From positions 62,001 through 126,000 of the forward strand of contig NZ_JAVJSQ010000015.1 of NCBI RefSeq assembly GCF_040219335.1: a stretch of 64,000 nt of DNA. The letters are read 5' to 3'. The stretch comes from Gimesia sp. GTDB taxonomy: Bacteria; Planctomycetota; Planctomycetia; Planctomycetales; Planctomycetaceae. Shown in pieces: positions 9,179 through 17,147 of this stretch (the stretch's first letter is position 1; every line of letters begins with the position of its first letter). A program made the translations under genes and the position numbers. The notes under the pieces are model-generated. The model ran no database searches. It saw only the letters and a list, made by a program, of their open reading frames with translations, and was not told the origin of the DNA.

Positions 9179-10384
9179 CTACTTCAGGAAGAAGAAGCGT
9201 TCGGCACTTTTGACGGTCTTGGGATCTTCTTCGCGGAGTTTGGCGAGAAGTTCCCTGGCTTTTTCGGTCGTAGCGGCATCAGGGCCGCCACCTTTTTTGT
9301 TTTTCCCTTTGGAGGCGACGAGCAGGTACCGCACGATGGCCCGTTTGATGGAGGGGATGTTGTAGTCTTCGGCGCCGTACATTTCCATCAGGCGGTTCAT
9401 GACGCTCCAGTCATCCCAGCGAGCGAGGTCCGCGACGACAAGGTCGGTCAGTTCGGGACGCTCGAGGAGCAGTCGCATCGATTTCCGCAGACGTTCTTTA
9501 CTGATGCGTCCGTCGCCGTAGGTCCACATGAAACGCAGGGCCTGCATGGCAGCATAGGTTTCGCTGAAGGCGACATCCTTGGGGACAAACTTGGATTCAT
9601 CGATTTTGTCGAGTCCGTCCGACCCGGTGAGCAGCAGGTAGCCGGAGATGACGCCGTCGATCCCCAGGCGGAAGTCTTTGGTGGGTTCATTGATTTTCTT
9701 TTCCATGAACTCCACATCTTCACCCTGTCCGCAGAGTCCCATCAGCAGTCCGTAGAGACCGATGCGGGTGACGGGTGTTTCGGGATCGGAGAGCCACTTG
9801 CGGATTTTTTCGCGGGGCATGTCTTTGGACAGCGTGGCGATATCTTCGTAAGGGGCGTTGGCGAATTCGGCATAGGCGTCGTTCGAGATCATCTGGTCCG
9901 GGAATTCCAGGAACTTCAGGAAGTAACGCAGCCGCTTGGATGTTTTTTCTTCTGGCGGTGGTGCCTGGGAGACGTAGTGGTAGCTGGTTTCGGTGACTTC
10001 GATCGGGTCGCCCCAGTCGACTTCTGCGCCTTTGGTGCCCAGCAGCATGAACAGGTTGCCTTTTTTGCCGGGACGATGGCGATTGATGGTGATTTTATCG
10101 CCGACTTTGAGTTTGTCCTTGTCTGACTGGCGGATGATCTCTTTGACTTCGAAGACGGTTTTACCCGCTTTTTCGAGGTCCCCTTTCTCGGCTTCGATCC
10201 ATTGGACCAGCACGGCGACGTCCGACTGAGACAGTTGCTCGGTCAGGGTCAGCGAGGGAGCGGAGCAGAAGGGACAGGCCTGGGCCACAGGTACCTGGGC
10301 CAGCAGGATCAGTCCGCAGAGCAATCCCATGACGGTGCGTTGTTTCAGGATGCGATGTTGAAAGAAGTTTCTCAGACGATTCAT
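9179..10384 (-). CDS. Exported protein with ACPFC mature N-terminus (paralogue 2)
   Basis: This 401-residue protein has a signal peptide ending near AQACPFCSA, then the same layout as its downstream paralogue: LTEQLSQSDVAVLVQWIEA, TVFEVKEIIRQ, GDKITINRH, then a helical part with FANAPYEDIATL and RPELTDLVVADLARW. Long stretches align without gaps, for example IVRYLLVAS here with IIRYLLVAS in the other, so the pair arose by tandem duplication. GAGG lies eight bases before the ATG. It sits 64 bp downstream of a CCFG-motif lipoprotein on the same strand, so it is probably the third gene of a four-gene unit. Function unknown; exported. Confidence 0.82.
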   Translation of the reverse strand: MNRLRNFFQHRILKQRTVMGLLCGLILLAQVPVAQACPFCSAPSLTLTEQLSQSDVAVLVQWIEAEKGDLEKAGKTVFEVKEIIRQSDKDKLKVGDKITINRHRPGKKGNLFMLLGTKGAEVDWGDPIEVTETSYHYVSQAPPPEEKTSKRLRYFLKFLEFPDQMISNDAYAEFANAPYEDIATLSKDMPREKIRKWLSDPETPVTRIGLYGLLMGLCGQGEDVEFMEKKINEPTKDFRLGIDGVISGYLLLTGSDGLDKIDESKFVPKDVAFSETYAAMQALRFMWTYGDGRISKERLRKSMRLLLERPELTDLVVADLARWDDWSVMNRLMEMYGAEDYNIPSIKRAIVRYLLVASKGKNKKGGGPDAATTEKARELLAKLREEDPKTVKSAERFFFLK

Positions 10385-10448
10385 GAGCCAGACCTCGTGG
10401 CGTTAGTTAACAATTTTGTAAAACGTGTTTTGTTTCCGTAAGCATTTA

Positions 10449-11333
10449 TTATTGATCGATGACGATGGCGTCGTCAATCAAGTAGATCCGCTCCAGTTCT
10501 CCGTCGATGGTTTCAGCCTTGATGTGGAAGACGCCGACCACGTCGAAGGGGCGGTTCAGAATGTAGTCAGTTGTGACGCCGTCCTTGAGGAGCACGGGGA
10601 ACAGGTCGTAGATTTTCGGGTTCTTGCCGAAGCAACAGATCTGGTTATCCCGCGCGAGGAGGAAATACTCATTGCCGGTCTGCTGGAACGGGGGATACAT
10701 GAAACCGCGAATACGAATTCGTTTGCCGTTCAGATCCTTCAACCACTGAGGCATCAGCTCGGGGGCTTCGGGAGTGACGGGTTCCATATTCATGACTTTG
10801 AGCAGGTCGATGTCATCGTAGCTGACCTGCAGGGCATCATTGGGCGCGACGTGTCGGAATGATTTGTTTTTGACCAGAATCTTGACTTCCCGTGGTTCCT
10901 TTTTCGCCGTCTGCTGCTGTTCTTCTTCCGGAGTGAGTGCCCGGAGGCTCGGATCGGGACGCTGCGCGATCAGGGGGAGGAAGTCGTCGGTGGCATCGAC
11001 GGCGGCGGTGGTTTCCGTGGGGGCCGGTTTGGCTTTGGTCCCGTTCTCCAGCGGCATCGGTTCAGCCGATTTGACTGCGGAGGTCTGGGTGATGGTTTCC
11101 GGTTCGGGTTCTACCGGCTCCGATTGCTCTGGAACCGTTGCGGCGACCTGTTCCGGCTGCTTCACAGCCGCGTCTTTCTGCTCGGGCGATTTGGCATCAA
11201 TCTGTTCGCTGTACTGACGGTACTCGGTCTGGTCTGATGAATTGCAGCCGACTCCCCAGAAGGTGAGGCTGCAGAGGGTGAGGATTATCAGACTGACTGG
11301 TGAGTATCGGGTGGGATTGTGGTGGGCCTGCAC
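10449..11333 (-). CDS. Lipoprotein with proline/glutamate-rich linker and C-terminal CCFG (DUF3299-like) domain
   Basis: I place the start at GTG 11333 because AGGAG lies nine bases upstream; an in-frame ATG at 11369 would give 12 more residues and no good ribosome binding site. The protein has a lipobox (TFWGVGC), then about 120 residues rich in E, Q, P and T (a flexible linker), then a globular C-terminal domain: LNGKRIRIRGFMYPP, NQICCFG, FDVVGVF, and a final Ile/Val-rich strand. The arrangement resembles the OB-like fold of DUF3299 proteins (inference). The neighbouring gene encodes a second copy of this domain with QCCFG. Probably anchored in a membrane facing the periplasm, in the same unit as the ACPFC proteins. 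Confidence 0.75.
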   Translation of the reverse strand: MQAHHNPTRYSPVSLIILTLCSLTFWGVGCNSSDQTEYRQYSEQIDAKSPEQKDAAVKQPEQVAATVPEQSEPVEPEPETITQTSAVKSAEPMPLENGTKAKPAPTETTAAVDATDDFLPLIAQRPDPSLRALTPEEEQQQTAKKEPREVKILVKNKSFRHVAPNDALQVSYDDIDLLKVMNMEPVTPEAPELMPQWLKDLNGKRIRIRGFMYPPFQQTGNEYFLLARDNQICCFGKNPKIYDLFPVLLKDGVTTDYILNRPFDVVGVFHIKAETIDGELERIYLIDDAIVIDQ

Positions 11334-11503
11334 GTGATCAAACTCCTGATGATCGGGTGGTTGCACCAACTTCTGGATAAAGTTGATAATGGCTCAGACT
11401 GTGAATCAACCTGAGCCATTCAAATTCGTAACGTGGTAATGAACGCGTTGGTCTGGGTCTCCGGTGTTTTCAGGCGGGTGTCTCTGTGTGGTTGTCTGGT
11501 CGA

Positions 11504-12220
11504 TTATCTGTAGGAAGTACGAGCCTGTTCGAAGTGGGTCCCCTTCAGCTGGTAGACCGGACGTAATTCACCGGCCTGGGTCGGGGCTTCTGCGACGAAT
11601 TCACCGGCAACGGAAACGAGACCGGAATAGAAGTCGGCTCGATTCTTACCCTGCATTTCGACCAGGATCATATCTTTTACGTCGGGCTGGCCGCCGAAGC
11701 AGCACTGGCCGTTATCTTTAACCAGAATGAAAGACTGCAGGTCTTCGGTCTGGCGTGTGGGGTACATGTAGCCTTTGACGAAGACTTTCTGCTTGTCCAT
11801 TTTGAGTACGTCGGGATTGACGCTGGTCACGCCATCCTTCTGGACGAATTCTTTGGTTGAAATGTCGGTCGCGAAGTTGATGCGCTGGTAGCCTTCGGGA
11901 ACTTCGTGTGCATAGACGAAGGACTGATAGCTGATGCCGGTGACCAGGAAGAAGGTCGACAGCATGAGACCGGAACGGGCTACCATTTTGCCGCCCAGTT
12001 CACCGCCTGCCCGGCGGATATTGAACATACTGATCAGCGAGACCACGATACCGAACACGGCCACACCCAGTCCGATGATCCCGAACAGGGCGATAAAGGA
12101 GAGCAGTCCCAGTACCAGGCCCACGACAGCAGTCGGGGGAACCGGCTTGTAGGAAAACTCATCCTGACCTTCGAAGGAACTTTGCAGCGAGTGATTGGAG
12201 CCATCAAGAACTTGCGACAT
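11504..12220 (-). CDS. Membrane protein: DUF4190-like double helix plus CCFG (DUF3299-like) domain
   Basis: Residues 27-85 hold two membrane helices around GVAVFGIVVSLISMFNIRRAGG, as in DUF4190, and a third hydrophobic helix follows at about 83-100 (LMLSTFFLVTGISY). The remaining 130 residues are a periplasmic domain with KVFVKGYMYP, NGQCCFG and a strand-rich end, like the C-terminal domain of the neighbouring lipoprotein. AAGG lies nine bases before the ATG. It is followed by the lipoprotein gene after 170 bp. A role in metal handling next to the ABC transporter is inferred from context, not shown. Confidence 0.75.
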   Translation of the reverse strand: MSQVLDGSNHSLQSSFEGQDEFSYKPVPPTAVVGLVLGLLSFIALFGIIGLGVAVFGIVVSLISMFNIRRAGGELGGKMVARSGLMLSTFFLVTGISYQSFVYAHEVPEGYQRINFATDISTKEFVQKDGVTSVNPDVLKMDKQKVFVKGYMYPTRQTEDLQSFILVKDNGQCCFGGQPDVKDMILVEMQGKNRADFYSGLVSVAGEFVAEAPTQAGELRPVYQLKGTHFEQARTSYR

Positions 12221-12666
12221 CTTGCAAGGCCTTTCAAAATTCAGCAGAAATAAACAGGGAATACAGTTAATTATCGCAGAATCACAGGTTGCCCGGCCAG
12301 AACAACTGGCTGATGTTCAGAACGGGGTCTGGATTTTTTACTATCATATCAGGGAGGGGGGATGAGAACATCCCTGAAATCATCCAGAACCGGTCAGAAA
12401 ATTCTGAAGTTCCGGGTAAAGTGAGCCTGGCTCTTTAGATCCCTTGCTGAGCGACAGGCAGAATGCTCCCTGACACCAGTCCTTTATAATAGTATATACG
12501 GAATGGAATGGATTTCCGTTGAATTTTTATCAATCTTAATTTAAAGCGGGTCCCGTCAGGAAAACATGCATCGCAAGTGCCTATTTCAAAACGGTTTATG
12601 GCGAAACGCTTGTTGCTGTTCCCTTATCGTAAAACCACCGAATAGGAGACCGGTTCAAGCGGACGA
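12221..12666. other. 446-bp gene-free stretch between the permease and the CCFG membrane protein gene
   Basis: No gene is seen. The interval lies inside a run of minus-strand genes and should hold the promoter of the four-gene downstream set. I see no clear operator or terminator. It makes the ATPase-permease pair and the four downstream genes two transcription units in all likelihood. Confidence 0.45.
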
Positions 12667-14028
12667 TCAGGTATCACTCAAAGTGCTGGCGACGTCGGTG
12701 CGGTAGGCGGTCATCGCGGGGATGAAGCCGACCAGTGAGGCCAGGACGACCAATACCGGCAGCAGGATCAGTTCGACTGAGCTGAAAGCGAACGGATTGA
12801 TCAGCAGTCCGCTGCGGGCCTCGATGATCGGGGCGGCGGCGAAGACCAGGCCGTGTCCGAGCAGGATACCCAGGATGCCTCCCCCCAGGCAGAGCAGAAC
12901 GGACTCGCTGAGAATGATGGTGAAGACTGCGGTGCGGCCGGCACCCAGGGCCCGCATGATGGCGATCTCCCGTTTGCGGTCGGCCATTGAGTTGTAGATG
13001 CTGACAAAAATACTGACGCCGGAGACGACGATGATCAGGCTCGTCAGAATGATGAGCATCGTGCGTACGTTGCCTACGATGTTGATCATCAGCCAGCTGA
13101 TCTGCTGAATTGGATTGACAGCCTGGGCCTTGTTACCTTCTTTGAGTTCGGACTGCAGTTTGATGGTGGAAAAGCCGCGGAGGCGATCGCCTTTCATCTG
13201 GACCAGAATCGCAGTAACCTCTTTCTGCGCGTCGGGAACTTCGTGCCCGTGATCGTGTCCATGGTCATGACCGCTGTGATCATGATGATCGTGGCCGGCG
13301 TTTTCCTTGAGGATTTTCTGCAGTTCGGCTTCGTCGATTTTTTCACCGAAGAATTCGGCTTCGCGGCGGAGTGCTTCTTCCAGCGGTTTTTCGTGACCGG
13401 ATACCTGGTAGAACCCGCGCAGATTGACGAAGACGGTGCGGTCGTTCGGCGTGCCCGTTGGTGCGAGGATGCCGACGATCTTGAATTTTTCATCGTGGAC
13501 GTGACCACTCTCCGCGGAGCCGTGAATCAACTGGAATTCATCTCCCATTTTCCAGTTGTTTTGTTTCGCGACGGCAGAACCTATGACGGCATCCCAGGTG
13601 CCGGGCAGGAACTTGCCATCCTTATTAATGCGGAAGTGCCGCCCCGGGATGTACTCCAGAGCGAAGTAACGCGGTATGGTGCCGACAATTGGAAAGCCGC
13701 CTTCCTCGGTGACATCGCCGATCGCGAAGGGGATGGCTTCTTCGATACGGGGATCTTTTTTCAGTTCTTCGTAGTAGCGGTAGGGGAGATTCTCAATCGG
13801 GGCACCGACGCGGAAGACGGTATTCAACACCAGCTGCAGCGGGCTGCCCTTGGGGCCGATGATGAGGTCGTAGCCGCTGGCGGTCTGGTTGAACATCTTG
13901 TCGATGACGCCGTTGATGACCAGAACGGAGATCATCAGCGTCACACCCAGGGCCACGCTGAGGGCCGTCAGTGCAGAGGCGAGGCGACGTTGTTTGATGC
14001 TTTTCCAGGCGATGGTCAGTGTATTCAT
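12667..14028 (-). CDS. ABC transporter permease, FtsX/MacB type, with histidine-rich periplasmic loop
   Basis: The 453-residue protein has the MacB/LolE-type layout: one N-terminal membrane helix (about 18-40), a large periplasmic domain (about 45-310), and three C-terminal helices (about 315-345, 365-395, 415-440). The FtsX core shows RKREIAIMRALGA. Residues 245-262 (HDHHDHSGHDHGHDHGHE) form a histidine/aspartate-rich metal-binding-like stretch inside the periplasmic domain, unusual for this class. It is 64 bp downstream of its ATPase gene. The context with CCFG/DUF3299-like proteins suggests metal transport or metal-dependent cargo handling (inference). Confidence 0.88.
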   Translation of the reverse strand: MNTLTIAWKSIKQRRLASALTALSVALGVTLMISVLVINGVIDKMFNQTASGYDLIIGPKGSPLQLVLNTVFRVGAPIENLPYRYYEELKKDPRIEEAIPFAIGDVTEEGGFPIVGTIPRYFALEYIPGRHFRINKDGKFLPGTWDAVIGSAVAKQNNWKMGDEFQLIHGSAESGHVHDEKFKIVGILAPTGTPNDRTVFVNLRGFYQVSGHEKPLEEALRREAEFFGEKIDEAELQKILKENAGHDHHDHSGHDHGHDHGHEVPDAQKEVTAILVQMKGDRLRGFSTIKLQSELKEGNKAQAVNPIQQISWLMINIVGNVRTMLIILTSLIIVVSGVSIFVSIYNSMADRKREIAIMRALGAGRTAVFTIILSESVLLCLGGGILGILLGHGLVFAAAPIIEARSGLLINPFAFSSVELILLPVLVVLASLVGFIPAMTAYRTDVASTLSDT

Positions 14029-14092
14029 AATGAGAATCTACTTTGTAGTCGGTTCGCTGAGAAGAAAATAAGAAACGAAAAACCAGGACGAA

Positions 14093-14767
14093 TCAGACCT
14101 GTGCGTGGACCTTGTTGAAGTCGGTCAGCGTTTCAACCCGTTCAAACTGGCTGGCAACTTCCTGGGAGTGGGTGACCAGCAGCATGGCGATCTGGTGCTG
14201 AGTGCAGGCTTCGCGGAGCAGTTTGAGGATGGTTTCCTGGTTGGCGACATCGACGTTCGCCGTCGGTTCGTCGGCCAAAAGTAGTTTGGGTTGATTGGCC
14301 AGGGCCCGCGCGACGGCGACCCTTTGCTGTTCCCCGACGGACATCTGTTTGGGGCGGTGATGCAGGCGATGCTCGAGTCCCACGAGGGCCAGCAGTTCTT
14401 TCGCCCGGTCGCGGCTCGCTTTTTTTCGTGAGAAGCTCATGCCGAGCAGGACGTTTTCCAGGGCTGAGAACGCGGGGAGCAGATTAAAGGTCTGGAAGAC
14501 GAAGCCGATGCGTTCGGCGCGAAAGCGGTCACGAACGACTTCAGGCATGGAGGCGATTTCGGTTCCGGCGATGGTGACTTTTCCACTGTCGGCGGTGGTG
14601 ATGCCGGAAATGACGTTGAGCAGTGTCGATTTCCCCGAGCCACTCTCGCCGATGAGAACAACCTGTTCCTGTTCTTTGACTTCAAAGCGTTCGATATCCA
14701 GGATGGGGAGTGTCGAGCCATCCGGTTCACGGTAGCTCTTTTTGACATTTTCCAATAGCAGGGACAT
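14093..14767 (-). CDS. ABC transporter ATP-binding protein, LolD/MacB-N type
   Basis: I choose ATG 14767 (protein MSLLLENVKKS) with GAGG five bases upstream, rather than the 26-residue longer form. The 224-residue ATPase carries the Walker A (GESGSGKST), the Q loop (FVFQTFNLLPAFSALENV), the signature (SVGEQQRVAVARAL) and the Walker B (LLLADEPTANVD), then an H loop (LVTHS). It energises the FtsX-like permease encoded just downstream. LolD-class ATPases serve extraction or export from the outer leaflet rather than classic import. Confidence 0.93.
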   Translation of the reverse strand: MSLLLENVKKSYREPDGSTLPILDIERFEVKEQEQVVLIGESGSGKSTLLNVISGITTADSGKVTIAGTEIASMPEVVRDRFRAERIGFVFQTFNLLPAFSALENVLLGMSFSRKKASRDRAKELLALVGLEHRLHHRPKQMSVGEQQRVAVARALANQPKLLLADEPTANVDVANQETILKLLREACTQHQIAMLLVTHSQEVASQFERVETLTDFNKVHAQV

Positions 14768-15086
14768 GCTGACCTCGTCTGGTGGGAATCTGGCAACGCC
14801 GCAAACCGTGGTGCCGGCGTCAGGCCGTATTGTTTGTTTTTGCAAATGTTATGCAATTAGCCGGGTGTTGCCTAGGGTTGTTCTGTCAAATCTTCCTGAT
14901 TCCTGCGGAACACAGGGAACCGCGGGTCGGATCTTAAACAATTATTAATATATGACTTACGTCTCCCCGGTGGCAAGCCGGTTTTCACAGAATCGCCGTA
15001 GGCTTAATCTTGTGGATTTGCTATAGTCCCGACTCTCTGATTTTAACCGAAGCGTATCCGTATTGTGAATCAAGGATGATGGCAAG

Positions 15087-16355
15087 ATGCGAAGTCGTAA
15101 CCGGGGTCGATGGATTACTCCTTTTCGTTTCATCATGGTAACTGGACTGGGAATTCTGGGGGCGGTGGCCTGGAAAATGGATCTGCTGCCTTTCCAGGTG
15201 AGTAGTGCTCCCACAGGCGCGCTGCACGAACAGGAGACTGCAGGCAAGTCGTCCGGCAAGACGACTGCGCAGCCGGAAGAATACAAAGAGCCGGTCCTGG
15301 AAGAAGCCACGATTCTGGCACAGTCCGAACCGCCTGCGGAGGAACTCTCAGACGGAGATGACAACCAGCGTCTGTTCCGCAGAAGCGAAGTGGAGATGCC
15401 CCGGGTTTACACGCGTACGTTGAACGGGGCGATCGTGGAAGCGGAGACCTCCGTCGATCCGCTGTTCGCGGAAACCGAGCCTCCGGCCCAATTCAAAGGG
15501 GCCGCTCGTCCTGTTGAACCACTGCCCGAACCGACGGCTGCCATGCCTGAGCCCAACGCACCCGCGAAGCTGAATCCCCCCGAGGGGATCAAGCGGGCCA
15601 GCAATCCAGTGATCAAAACCGCCAAGCATGCCAGCTTTAAAGAAGAGATTGGTGGTGAAGCCGCCAAACAGGCCGTACCCGATCTGATTGCCATTGATGA
15701 ACTGATTTCACAACGGAAAATCATCGAGGCTCACAAGCGACTGTCCAAAATTTACTGGGATCAGCCTGAAGTCTATCCGGTCATTAAATCGCGTATTGAA
15801 GAGACGGCGCGGATGATCTATTTCGCACCGCAGCCGCATTTCATGAAGCCTTACGAGATCGAACCCGGCGACCAGCTGCGGAAAGTCGCGCAGCAGTACG
15901 GCATTACCTGGGAATACCTGGCGAAGCTGAACCAGATCGATCCCAAACGGATCCGTCCCGGTCAGAAGCTCAAGGTCATCAAAGGGCCCTTACATGTGTT
16001 CGTTGATTTGAGCGACTTCACACTCACGGTGCATTCGCACGGTTACTTCGTCAAACGCTATACGATTGGTACCGGCAAGGATCATTCGACGCCGACCGGC
16101 AAATTTGTCGTTAAGGACAAGCTGGTCGATCCGACGTATTACGGTCCGGATGGTGTGATTGCCAATGATGATCCGACCAATCCCCTGGGCGAACGCTGGA
16201 TTGATATCGGCGACAGCTATGGAATTCACGGCACGATCGATCCGTCTTCGATTGGCAAAGCGGAGTCCAAAGGTTGCGTGCGGATGCAGAATGACGATGT
16301 GGCCGAGGTCTACGATCTGCTGGGTGTTGGCTCGGAAGTCGTGATTCGCCCCTGA
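15087..16355 (+). CDS. L,D-transpeptidase (YkuD) with LysM domain and long linker
   Basis: The 422-residue protein has one N-terminal membrane helix (about 13-30), then about 160 residues of P/E/A-rich linker, a helical segment, a LysM peptidoglycan-binding domain (about 254-298, IEPGDQLRKVAQQYGITWEY) and a YkuD domain with His381 (GIHGT) and the active-site Cys397 in SKGCVRM. Such enzymes make 3-3 cross-links in peptidoglycan or attach proteins to it, in the periplasm. This fits the evidence that planctomycetes do have peptidoglycan. AAGGATG is well spaced before the ATG. Confidence 0.93.
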   Translation: MRSRNRGRWITPFRFIMVTGLGILGAVAWKMDLLPFQVSSAPTGALHEQETAGKSSGKTTAQPEEYKEPVLEEATILAQSEPPAEELSDGDDNQRLFRRSEVEMPRVYTRTLNGAIVEAETSVDPLFAETEPPAQFKGAARPVEPLPEPTAAMPEPNAPAKLNPPEGIKRASNPVIKTAKHASFKEEIGGEAAKQAVPDLIAIDELISQRKIIEAHKRLSKIYWDQPEVYPVIKSRIEETARMIYFAPQPHFMKPYEIEPGDQLRKVAQQYGITWEYLAKLNQIDPKRIRPGQKLKVIKGPLHVFVDLSDFTLTVHSHGYFVKRYTIGTGKDHSTPTGKFVVKDKLVDPTYYGPDGVIANDDPTNPLGERWIDIGDSYGIHGTIDPSSIGKAESKGCVRMQNDDVAEVYDLLGVGSEVVIRP

Positions 16356-16543
16356 TTGCAGAGAGATTCGCGTCAGCTGGGAATTCTTTGCCTGCAGTCC
16401 GTTTGAATGTTCAATTCGACCCTGTAGAATACGTGTGTTTGAGCCGGTCCGCGGTGTTTTTATTAAACATTGTTTATGCGAACGGACCGTGGCGGCTCCT
16501 GATTTGAGCACATCACACATTCAGGGTAGAGAAGAGAGCATTC

Positions 16544-17104
16544 ATGTTTGATCGCGAAAAGCTGATCGAGTTGTTTCGGGAGCGGGCGTTAAAATTCGGC
16601 GATTTCACGCTGGCTTCAGGTAAGAAGAGCACCTATTACCTCGACGGAAAACAGGTGGTCCTGCATTCACACGGTCTGCGTCTGGTGAGTGCCGGCCTGC
16701 TGGAAATGCTGGAAGATGTCGAATTCGACGCGATCGGCGGCATGTCGATCGGTGCTGACCCGATTGTCGCGGGTGTGCTCGCGGTTGCTGCAGAGCAGGG
16801 CCGAGCGCTGAACGGGTTTATGGTCCGCAAAGAACCCAAGGGGCACGGCACCAATAAATATGTCGAAGGCCCCGTGCAGCCTGGCGACAAAGTGGTGATC
16901 GTGGATGACGTCATCACGACTGCCGGCAGTGCACTGCTGTCCGTCGACCGGGCCGAAGAGTTTGGTTGCAAGGTTGTGCAGGCCCTGGGAGTCGTCGATC
17001 GTCTGCAGGGGGGCGCAGCCAACTTTGAGAAGCGCAACATCCCCTTCAAAGCGCTGCTCTCGATTCGGGACTTCGGTATCGAGCCGCCTGCGGAAGATCA
17101 GTGA
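16544..17104 (+). CDS. pyrE: Orotate phosphoribosyltransferase
   Basis: The 186-residue protein has the family's N-terminal FTLASGKKSTYYLD (21-34), a lysine-rich loop (VRKEPKGHG, 94-102) and the PRPP-binding VVIVDDVITTAGSA (117-130). It converts orotate and PRPP to orotidine 5'-phosphate in pyrimidine synthesis, in the cytosol. A purine-rich GAGAAGAGAG precedes the ATG. It is followed after 43 bp by pgi, so the two are likely cotranscribed. Confidence 0.95.
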   Translation: MFDREKLIELFRERALKFGDFTLASGKKSTYYLDGKQVVLHSHGLRLVSAGLLEMLEDVEFDAIGGMSIGADPIVAGVLAVAAEQGRALNGFMVRKEPKGHGTNKYVEGPVQPGDKVVIVDDVITTAGSALLSVDRAEEFGCKVVQALGVVDRLQGGAANFEKRNIPFKALLSIRDFGIEPPAEDQ

Positions 17105-17147
17105 TCTCCCTCTCAATTTATCCACTCTGACGAAAGCGTGATCTCAC

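Noticed and set aside
12484-12492. TATAAT-like box in the plus direction
   Set aside because: No plus-strand gene follows and no matching -35 region is seen.
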